From Bacteroidales bacterium UBA5281 (lineage in GTDB: Bacteria; Bacteroidota; Bacteroidia; Bacteroidales; Lentimicrobiaceae): a stretch of 12,402 nucleotides of DNA. Of this stretch, positions 6,451 through 12,402 are shown in pieces. The position numbers and the translations under genes were made by a program. The notes beneath the pieces were generated by a model. That model was not told where the DNA came from. It ran no database searches and was given only the letters and a program-made list of their open reading frames with translations. Numbering within the stretch: position 1 is the stretch's first letter; the number at the start of each line of letters is the position of its first letter. Location of the stretch: positions 554 through 12,955 of the forward strand of contig DHSR01000073.1 of the NCBI GenBank assembly GCA_002410555.1. Direction: 5' to 3'.

Positions 6451-7977
6451 ATGACGACTTCAAACAAGCCGACATTTTTTACCCGTTTTTTAAATGTGAT
6501 TGAAAAGGGTGGCAATGCCTTGCCCAATCCAGCTACTTTGTTTGCACTATTTGCTCTGGGAGTGTTGTTTTTGTCATGGATAGGACAGATGTTGGGATGG
6601 CAGGCACAAAATCCGGCTACAGGCGAAATTATTAAGGTGCACAACCTGCTTTCTAATGAAGGCTTCAGACGGATTGTATTGGAAATGGTAACGAATTATA
6701 CCGGATTTGCACCACTTGGCATTGTGATGGTAGCTTTATTGGGCATTGGCATAGCGGAAAGCAGCGGTTTGATCGGAGCTGTAATTCGTTTACTTGTATT
6801 AAAGTCACCTAAAAAACTACTTACCTTCGTTATTGTATTTTCGGGCATCTTGTCGAATGTGGCGAGCGATTTGGGATATGTACTGTTGATACCTATGGCC
6901 GGGATAATTTTCCATTCAGTGGGAAGGCATCCCGCTGCTGGAATGGCGGCTGCTTTCGCAGGTGTATCCGGTGGTTTTAGTGCCAATTTATTTATCGGAA
7001 CCATAGATCCATTGTTGGCAGGGCTCTCTACTGAAGCCGCCCGAATCCTGGATCCTGAATATTACGTTTTGCCTACGGGCAATTATTATTTTATGGTGGT
7101 CTCCACCATACTCATATCATTATTGGGCACGTGGGTTACTGAGCGTATCGTAGAACCCAGGCTTGGGGAATATACGGGCGATGTGGTACAGGAAAAAATG
7201 GAACGGCTCACCCCAAAGGAAAAGCTCGGATTAAGGTGGGTGATGATTACCTGTATAGCCTGGCTGGCACTATTTGCTTTCGGTCTCATACCTGACAATG
7301 GTTTCCTCCGGGGGACTGACAACACCATTTTACATTCTCCTTTAATTAAAGGGTTTATCGCATTCCTGTTTTTTATGGCAGCAAGTCTTGGAATCGTTTA
7401 TGGTGCCATCACCGGAAAATTTAAGAATGACAATGATGTTGTAAAAGGAATGAGTGATAGTTTTAAAACACTCTCAGCCTTTTTAGTACTTGTATTTTTT
7501 GCAGCTCAATTTGTAGCCTATTTCAAATGGAGCAATCTGGGGCTTGTAATAGCCGTAAAAGGCGCAGGCTTTTTGCAGCAGGCTGATCTTGGATTGATCC
7601 CACTTATTTCTCTTTTTATCTTTCTTACTGGATTTATCAACTTATTTATGGGAAGTGCGTCTGCTAAATGGGCCATTATGGGCCCCGTATTCATCCCCAT
7701 GTTTATGTTGTTGGGTTATTCACCGGAATTATCGCAAGCCATTTTTAGGGTTGGTGATTCAGTAACAAACATTATATCACCAATGATGAGTTTCTTTGCA
7801 CTTATTATCGTTTATTTTGAAAAATATCAGAAAAATACTGGTCTTGGTACGCTCATCTCCACTATGCTTCCTTATACCATCATTTTTACCCTCTTCTGGA
7901 CGGTACTGCTAATTGTATGGGTTTGGCTGGGTCTACCCCTTGGGCCTGAGGCACCCACATTTTACCTTAGCCCATAA
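6451..7977 (+). CDS. abgT: AbgT-family transporter
   Basis: This 508-residue membrane protein belongs to the AbgT family. Characterised members take up p-aminobenzoyl-glutamate (E. coli AbgT) or export antimetabolites such as sulfonamides (MtrF, YdaH). Signature stretches are present and intact: VIEKGGNALPNPATLF near the N terminus; SNVASDLGYVLLIP from residue 135; GRHPAAGMAAAFAGVSGGFSANL at about 157-179; FFAAQFVAYFKWSNLG in the middle; GSASAKWAIMGPVFIPMFMLLGYSPE from about 401; and RVGDSVTNIISPMMSFF at about 434. The length is as expected, with about nine to eleven hydrophobic segments including re-entrant hairpins. The start ATG has no Shine-Dalgarno, which is common in this phylum. The stop lies four bases from the convergent metallophosphoesterase stop. 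Whether it imports p-aminobenzoyl-glutamate or exports folate-related compounds cannot be told here: no abgA/abgB-like hydrolase genes are adjacent. Confidence 0.93.
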   Translation: MTTSNKPTFFTRFLNVIEKGGNALPNPATLFALFALGVLFLSWIGQMLGWQAQNPATGEIIKVHNLLSNEGFRRIVLEMVTNYTGFAPLGIVMVALLGIGIAESSGLIGAVIRLLVLKSPKKLLTFVIVFSGILSNVASDLGYVLLIPMAGIIFHSVGRHPAAGMAAAFAGVSGGFSANLFIGTIDPLLAGLSTEAARILDPEYYVLPTGNYYFMVVSTILISLLGTWVTERIVEPRLGEYTGDVVQEKMERLTPKEKLGLRWVMITCIAWLALFAFGLIPDNGFLRGTDNTILHSPLIKGFIAFLFFMAASLGIVYGAITGKFKNDNDVVKGMSDSFKTLSAFLVLVFFAAQFVAYFKWSNLGLVIAVKGAGFLQQADLGLIPLISLFIFLTGFINLFMGSASAKWAIMGPVFIPMFMLLGYSPELSQAIFRVGDSVTNIISPMMSFFALIIVYFEKYQKNTGLGTLISTMLPYTIIFTLFWTVLLIVWVWLGLPLGPEAPTFYLSP

Positions 7978-7981
7978 AGGC

Positions 7982-9133
7982 TTATTTATTAAAGGTCAAA
8001 GTTATAAATACAACCTCCGGTCGGTTGCCGGTGCGTACAGGTGGCCCCCAACCTCCGAATCCCGGGGAAACATAAAAATGGGCATCTCCTTTTTTCTTAT
8101 AGCCCATACTAACTTCGTAGATCGCCCGGGTCAAGTAATTTAGAGGCCAGAGTTGCCCGTGATGGGTATGTCCTGACAGTTGAAGATCAACACCTGCTTC
8201 TGCGGCTTTATCCAGTTCAAATGGCTGGTGGTCAAGTAAGATGACTGGAAGATTCGTGTCGATGTTTTGAAATAATTCTCTTACTTCGAGCCTCTTTCTT
8301 CCACTGAAACGGTTTTTATCACGGTCTTCACGGCCTGCCAGGTAAAAGCTGTTGTTTAGTTGAATCACTGTGTCGCGGAGCATGATAATACCATTGTCTT
8401 CAAGATACTTAACAGCAGACTCTGCACCTCCGATGTACTCATGGTTTCCGGTAATGCCATACACACCAAAAGGGGCATAAAGCTGTTTCAGACATTCGCC
8501 CAGGTTCTGTTTTATAACCGGAGCCAAATCTTCATCCACAATGTCGCCTGCCAGCAAAATGATGTCAGGTTTCAACTCATTGAGACTTTTGACCAGTTTT
8601 GAGGTACGTTTTGGTCCTATCAGGGTACCCATATGGATGTCGGAAGCCATGGCAATTTTTAAATCTTTTAAGTTCCCGGCTGATTTATTTACTGTAAGCT
8701 CCATCACTTTTATTCGAGGAGAAATGGCGTTGATATATCCGGCAGCAACGGTGATAAAAATGACTGAAATCCCCATTACAAACATCCATTGTTTTGCATT
8801 GGAGGTGAAGAAACCAGCAGGTAAAAATCCTGTAAAACCATTAATAATCCTCACGAGATCAATCAATACTACAAGCAAAAACCCATAAAGCATAAAAGCA
8901 AGCCAGAAAGAGCCAATCCACGTAAGGACATCGCTGAAGACTGAAAGATAAAATTTCTCGAGCACCCTGCCGGCTATATAAGTAGAGCTAAGAAAAAGGA
9001 ATGTCCAGCCAAACCACAATTTTATGGTTGATCCGGAAGGTAGCCCCTGAGACGCCCTTGAATAAATATAAAAATTAACTGCACTGTATACAATCAATAC
9101 TATGCTAAAGAAAATCAGGAATTGGTATTTCAT
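7982..9133 (-). CDS. Membrane-anchored calcineurin-type metallophosphoesterase (YkuE/YaeI-like)
   Basis: The 383-residue protein has an N-terminal membrane domain with about four hydrophobic segments (3-23, 38-56, 70-98, 114-134), followed by a calcineurin-like metallophosphoesterase domain from about 155. All metal-binding motifs are intact: ASDIHMG with Asp165 and His167; AGDIVDED with Asp197 and Asp200; GITGNHEYIGG with Asn230 and His231; LLDHQPFEL with His302; and SGHTHHGQ with His322 and His324. This matches the YkuE/YaeI type of phosphoesterase, related to UDP-2,3-diacylglucosamine pyrophosphatases and other lipid-linked hydrolases. The exact substrate here is unknown. With three or four hydrophobic segments before it, the side on which the catalytic domain sits depends on the topology of the first segment. 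The gene is monocistronic and convergent with abgT. A 7-bp inverted repeat lies directly before the ATG. Confidence 0.93.
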   Translation of the reverse strand: MKYQFLIFFSIVLIVYSAVNFYIYSRASQGLPSGSTIKLWFGWTFLFLSSTYIAGRVLEKFYLSVFSDVLTWIGSFWLAFMLYGFLLVVLIDLVRIINGFTGFLPAGFFTSNAKQWMFVMGISVIFITVAAGYINAISPRIKVMELTVNKSAGNLKDLKIAMASDIHMGTLIGPKRTSKLVKSLNELKPDIILLAGDIVDEDLAPVIKQNLGECLKQLYAPFGVYGITGNHEYIGGAESAVKYLEDNGIIMLRDTVIQLNNSFYLAGREDRDKNRFSGRKRLEVRELFQNIDTNLPVILLDHQPFELDKAAEAGVDLQLSGHTHHGQLWPLNYLTRAIYEVSMGYKKKGDAHFYVSPGFGGWGPPVRTGNRPEVVFITLTFNK

Positions 9134-9134
9134 T

Positions 9135-9160
9135 GTTATGTGATTATGGAACTACATAAC
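9135..9160 (-). promoter_or_regulatory. Inverted repeat before the metallophosphoesterase start
   Basis: GTTATGT (9135-9141) and ACATAAC (9154-9160) form a perfect 7-bp inverted repeat with a 12-base spacer. It begins one base upstream of the ATG at 9133. In the leader RNA it could form a hairpin that hides the start codon region; in DNA, the 19-base centre-to-centre half-site spacing (about two helical turns) would suit a dimeric repressor. Neither role is shown. Confidence 0.35.
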
Positions 9161-9351
9161 ATATTTTGTTGCATTTGGTTTGAGTAATGTGATGATTTGA
9201 CTTTATTGCGTTTTGAAAGTTGAGATAGCAACAGTTAATATTTTACAACAGATTATTATGGGCGTATTTTCGTCAGAAATGGCATGGTTTAATAATTATA
9301 CTCAGAATCTATTGCGACAAATCAAATGAGATAACCTCACATTAATGATTA

Positions 9352-9379
9352 TTGTATTTCAGAGGTTTTCATATATTTG
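9352..9379 (+). promoter_or_regulatory. Candidate promoter of the kinase/regulator operon
   Basis: TATATTTG at 9372-9379 fits the TAnnTTTG -7 consensus exactly. TTG at 9352-9354 lies 17 bases upstream, slightly closer than the usual 19-21. Transcription would begin near 9386 and give a leader of about 175 nt to the ATG at 9563. The palindrome TTAACGTTAA (9399-9408) would sit about 15 nt into the transcript, a position where a bound protein could block elongation. Confidence 0.5.
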
Positions 9380-9562
9380 TAGTGTACTGGGAGAGTTATT
9401 AACGTTAACCGAATAAATAACAATGAATTAATTCGATTCAGGCTGTTTTCTGCTTCATACCTTCGTATGCAAAGCCTGTATTGTTCATGCGAATTCTTAG
9501 TTCATCGTTTTTGTGCCTTAATGAATTTCTCTCAATCGCACACTACTGAATGCTCAACACTT

Positions 9563-11515
9563 ATGGATAAATCCAAAGCGCGCTTTTTACCTTTCTTAAT
9601 TATTGTTTCCCTCTCTTGTTTCCCGAAAACAGTTGTTAACCAGGAAGTTGCTGATGTAGCTAATGATTCAATGCAACTGATGTATAAAAACAGCATAGAT
9701 GATGCGGCCAATGACAAGCTGAAGCGCATAGAAGCGCATTTTGAATTTGGGGAATATCTCGACAATCAGGGGCAACCAGAAGCATCTATACAACAGCTTG
9801 AAACAGCCCTCAGCATTACAAAAAGCATAAGTAATGACAAACAAATTTCAATTGTTGCCAATTACCTGGCGAATATATATGCTGAAACCGGAAATTTTAA
9901 GGCATCCAATGAAGCCTATATAACCGCTCTGGCCAGTGCCGAAAAGACACTTAACAGCGGCAGGATAGCCATGATCAGCATGAACCTTGCCAGCAATTAT
10001 AACTACACCGGTGATTATGAAAAAGCCATTAAATATGGACTTTATGCCCTTGAAATCAAGGAGACCACTCAAAATCTTGAACGCATCTGCTACCATTACA
10101 TTGCTATGGGCAATATTTTCAGAGAAAACAGCAATACAGTAAAATGGGAGGAGTATGTGCAAAAAGCCTATAAAATGAAGGATGTGGAAGGTTGCGCTTC
10201 CCTGGGCGACCGGGCAAAAATTTATAACAGCCTGGGAGGGATTGCCGTTCAGAAAGGAGAGATGGAAAAAGGATTGCAATATTATGATACACTTTTCGCA
10301 TTGAGCACTGAAGCGGGGTATGAGCAGGGCATTTGCACGGCCCTTACCAATAGTGCCGGCGTTTACAGGCAACTCGGTGACTATTCCAAAGCACTGCAAC
10401 TGACTAATAAAGCAGAAAAATACTTTGGTGAAAACCCTTATGATGTACTTTTCAGCAATAACTTCAAGGCTGAACTGTATCAATTGCAGGGGCAGTATGC
10501 GAAAGCCCTTGAACTGGCCGGCAAAAATCTGCAAATGGAAGAAATAAACAATTACTCTACCGAGAAGCTTAAAACACTTCAGTTGCTGTACGAACTGAAC
10601 TACCATCTGAAAAACTGGGACAAAGCGTTTTTCTGGAACGATTCGCTGCGGGCCACTGAAAGAAGGTTGAGAGATGAAGACATCCGCCAATCACTGGAGG
10701 AGCTGGAAACCAGGTATGAAACCGGGAAAAAAGAGCAGCAAATAGAATTACTGGCTGCCGAAAATAAACTTAAGAACCAGCGGATAAATATTGGAATCGT
10801 ATTGCTGGTTGTTTTGTTGATTGTTATTTTGTTGATTATTTACATAGAGCAAATTCAGAAAAAGCAGGCCCGGCTAAAACAAATTGAATTGCGGCTACAG
10901 GTGCTTCGGGCGCAGATGAATCCGCATTTTATATTCAATGTGATGGGTTCCATCCAGAATTTTGTGATGCAGAATGACAACCGGAAAGCTTCTGATTATC
11001 TTTCCCGGTTTGCCTCGCTTACCCGTGCCACATTGAACAATTCGGTTTCTGAAACCATTTCGCTGGCCGATGAAATTGAGATGCTAAAAAACTATATTGA
11101 GCTGGAAAAAATGCGGTGTACCGATAAATTTGAATTTGCTATTCGTTATGATGAAGCCCTGGAAGTTGATTTTATTCAAATACCACCCATGCTGATACAG
11201 CCTTTCGTTGAAAATTCTGTTAAACACGGTTTTAAAAACCTCGAGGGGAAAGGATTCCTAAGTCTGACCATCTCTGACAAGACCGATTGGATTGAATTTG
11301 TTATTGAAGACAACGGAACAGGTTTTCAGAAGAGTGATTCAAAGGCCACGTCACATTTATCCATGGCAAATACAATTTTCGAAAAACGACGGAAACTCAT
11401 TCAACAAAAGTATAAGAAAGATTTTAAATTTGAAAAGCTAAATCTGAAAGATATAAATCCTGAACTGTCGGGTGTGCGAATAAGCATTCAAATCCCAATT
11501 CTCAACAATGATTAA
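9563..11515 (+). CDS. TPR-containing LytS-type sensor histidine kinase
   Basis: The 650-residue protein is the sensor of a two-component system. MDKSKARFLPFLIIVSLSCFPK is a good signal peptide or anchor, so I prefer the ATG at 9563 over an in-frame ATG at 9467 that would add 32 unconvincing residues. About eight TPRs follow (for example TGDYEKAIKYGLYALEI, LGDYSKALQLTNKAEKYF), then a Glu/Lys-rich coiled coil, a membrane segment at about 410-430 (IGIVLLVVLLIVILLIIYIE), a second short coil, and the His-kinase domain (PF06580 type). The H-box is LRAQMNPHFIFN with His455; the N-box is PPMLIQPFVENSVKHGF with Asn551; the G1 box is EDNGTGF with Asp583. The G2 glycine loop is not recognisable: the usual place reads HLSMANTIFEKRRKLI. 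TPRs are probably periplasmic and the kinase cytoplasmic. The gene overlaps the downstream LytTR regulator gene by 8 bp, so the pair are cognate. Confidence 0.9.
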   Translation: MDKSKARFLPFLIIVSLSCFPKTVVNQEVADVANDSMQLMYKNSIDDAANDKLKRIEAHFEFGEYLDNQGQPEASIQQLETALSITKSISNDKQISIVANYLANIYAETGNFKASNEAYITALASAEKTLNSGRIAMISMNLASNYNYTGDYEKAIKYGLYALEIKETTQNLERICYHYIAMGNIFRENSNTVKWEEYVQKAYKMKDVEGCASLGDRAKIYNSLGGIAVQKGEMEKGLQYYDTLFALSTEAGYEQGICTALTNSAGVYRQLGDYSKALQLTNKAEKYFGENPYDVLFSNNFKAELYQLQGQYAKALELAGKNLQMEEINNYSTEKLKTLQLLYELNYHLKNWDKAFFWNDSLRATERRLRDEDIRQSLEELETRYETGKKEQQIELLAAENKLKNQRINIGIVLLVVLLIVILLIIYIEQIQKKQARLKQIELRLQVLRAQMNPHFIFNVMGSIQNFVMQNDNRKASDYLSRFASLTRATLNNSVSETISLADEIEMLKNYIELEKMRCTDKFEFAIRYDEALEVDFIQIPPMLIQPFVENSVKHGFKNLEGKGFLSLTISDKTDWIEFVIEDNGTGFQKSDSKATSHLSMANTIFEKRRKLIQQKYKKDFKFEKLNLKDINPELSGVRISIQIPILNND

Positions 11516-12257
11516 AGCCATTATTATCGACGACGACACAGCCATGCAGGCGATAAACAGCCGCTTGTTGTCAGAGTACTTCCCTGATATTCAGCAATTG
11601 GGGTCCGCCAACTCAATAGAAACTGGCCTACCATTAATCCGCGCAGAAAATCCTGATCTGGTATTACTCGATATAGAATTGCCCGACGGTACAGGTTTTC
11701 AACTTCTGCAGAAATTACAACCTTACCGTTTTAAAGTGGTATTTATCACCGGTTTTGATTCATTTGCCATTAAGGCCATTAAGTTTAGCGCACTTGACTA
11801 TATTCTGAAACCTGTAAATGAAATTGAGTTTCAGCAAGCCATTCAGCGTGCGGTTCATTTAATTGGGAAAAACGAAAACGCCCAGCCTCAAATGGAGGTA
11901 TTGATGGAATCACTTAAACAAGAGGCTCATTCAAAAAAAATAGTGTTGCGGACTTCCGAAGCCATGCATATTGTTGATGTTTCAGACATTTGTTTCTGCA
12001 AAAGCGACAACAGCTACACTACTTTTCATTTTGAGGATGAAGAGACCATCCTTGTCTCAAAAGGGTTAAAGGAATACGAATGCCTGCTGGCGGGTCATGG
12101 GTTCTTTCGCCCTCACCAAAGTTATCTGGTAAACCTGAACCACGTAAAAAAAGTGGATAAAAGTGACGGCGGATTTATCATTATGAAAAACAAAAAGGAA
12201 ATCCCGGTTTCCATGCGGCAAATGAAAAATCTGGTTGGGCTGCTGGAGCAGTTGTAG
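11508..12257 (+). CDS. LytTR-family response regulator
   Basis: This 249-residue regulator is the partner of the upstream kinase; its ATG lies inside the last codons of that gene (8-bp overlap), which suggests translational coupling. Residues 1-120 form a receiver domain: acidic pocket Asp8-Asp9-Asp10, phosphoacceptor Asp55 in LVLLDIELPDGTGF, Thr81 in VFITGF, and Lys101 in YILKPV. All key residues are intact. From about 144 to 245 is a LytTR DNA-binding domain, with the typical IVDVSDICFCKSDNSYTTFHF and the later GFFRPHQSYLVNLNHVKKVDKSDGGFIIMKN followed by IPVSMRQM. Such proteins bind pairs of direct repeats, often upstream of membrane or surface genes. No obvious target gene is attached, so the regulon probably lies elsewhere, or the system controls itself through 9352-9434. 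A repeat element begins about 30 bp after the stop. Confidence 0.95.
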   Translation: MIKAIIIDDDTAMQAINSRLLSEYFPDIQQLGSANSIETGLPLIRAENPDLVLLDIELPDGTGFQLLQKLQPYRFKVVFITGFDSFAIKAIKFSALDYILKPVNEIEFQQAIQRAVHLIGKNENAQPQMEVLMESLKQEAHSKKIVLRTSEAMHIVDVSDICFCKSDNSYTTFHFEDEETILVSKGLKEYECLLAGHGFFRPHQSYLVNLNHVKKVDKSDGGFIIMKNKKEIPVSMRQMKNLVGLLEQL

Positions 12258-12289
12258 TTATTTTTATTGCTGTCCTGAGAATATTAATA

Positions 12290-12402
12290 GATGCATTGCA
12301 ACCCCGGAGGGGTGAAACTATGAATAACCCCCAATGTAGCGAATTGCAATTGGGGGTAAAGGATGCAACACGACTATAGAACCCCGGAGGGGTGATCCTA
12401 TT
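12290..12402 (+). repeat. CCCCGGAGGGG-type intergenic repeat, cut by window end
   Basis: Two identical copies of AACCCCGGAGGGGTGA lie at 12300-12315 and 12380-12395, exactly 80 bp apart, both followed by similar bases ending in CTAT. Each core, ACCCCGGAGGGGT, can form a 5-bp GC stem with a 3-base loop. Between them ACCCCCAAT (12327-12335) and ATTGGGGGT (12349-12357) form a second inverted repeat with a 13-base loop. ATGCA precedes the first core (12291-12295) and recurs at 12363-12367. A 19-codon frame, ATG at 12320 to TAG at 12377-12379, starts 7 bases after GGAGGGG and ends one base before the second copy of the 16-base repeat. I recall similar repeats from other Bacteroidota genomes, where such frames are often annotated as short hypotheticals. 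Function is unknown; it may also serve as a transcript end for the operon. Confidence 0.8.

Larger units (their letters stand above)
9134..9562. other. Divergent intergenic region with promoter and palindromes
   Basis: The region between the metallophosphoesterase start (minus) and the chosen kinase start (plus) holds no gene I can support. It contains a 7-bp inverted repeat at 9135-9160, a plus-strand promoter candidate at 9352-9379, the palindrome TTAACGTTAA at 9399-9408 and the palindrome GAATTAATTC at 9425-9434. Bases from 9467 onward are open in the kinase frame, but that stretch (beginning MQSLYCSCEF) does not look like protein conserved in this family. Confidence 0.6.

Noticed and set aside
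9467..9562. Upstream extension of the kinase starting at an ATG at 9467
   Set aside because: The 32 extra residues are Cys- and His-rich and precede an ideal signal sequence beginning at 9563; keeping them would bury the signal peptide.
9848..10690. 280-residue open frame on minus inside the kinase gene
   Set aside because: It lies antisense to the TPR array of a well-supported kinase, has the residue bias of a reverse-frame shadow (many Phe, Ile, Gly, Val), and shows no family motif or start signal.
12300..12395. Possible CRISPR array
   Set aside because: There are just two copies of a 16-base palindromic repeat, the segment between them has its own inverted repeat and open frame, and no cas gene is present.

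Overview
The window looks like chromosomal DNA from a member of the Bacteroidota, probably of the Bacteroidales/Marinilabiliales type. The evidence is a TPR-containing LytS-like sensor kinase fused end-to-end with a LytTR regulator, start sites mostly lacking Shine-Dalgarno sequences, several exact or near matches to the Bacteroidota -7 promoter box (TAnnTTTG), and a CCCCGGAGGGG intergenic repeat at the right end. This placement is inferred from gene content and signals; no ribosomal RNA or marker gene is present.

Layout from left to right: an imperfect 7-bp tandem repeat (about 65-124) sits against the 3' end of a small DUF202/YidH membrane protein gene (minus). After about 520 bp without a gene comes a large cytoplasmic TPR protein (plus), nearly abutting a convergent, membrane-anchored GyrI-like protein gene (minus). 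Next, also on minus, is a YfcC-family transporter gene followed after one base by ogt, an O6-alkylguanine DNA repair methyltransferase. A divergent intergenic region separates it from an AbgT-family transporter (plus). That gene converges, four bases apart, on a membrane-anchored metallophosphoesterase (minus). A second divergent region, with a good promoter candidate and several palindromes, leads into the sensor kinase/LytTR response regulator operon (plus). The window ends in a repeat carrying two CCCCGGAGGGG palindromes exactly 80 bp apart.

Functionally most of this is housekeeping or accessory membrane physiology: two organic-anion/peptide-type carriers in divergent orientation, an alkylation repair enzyme, a likely phosphodiesterase or lipid-related phosphoesterase, and one two-component system whose periplasmic TPR domain probably senses protein partners. 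The kinase and regulator overlap by 8 bp and almost certainly act together. No mobile element, CRISPR array, rRNA or tRNA was found. I see no convincing evidence for a new multigene system. The items most worth a second look are the terminal repeat with its embedded 19-codon reading frame behind a well-spaced GGAGGGG, the heptamer repeat at the left edge, the membrane-tethered GyrI-like protein, and the degenerate G2 region of the kinase.
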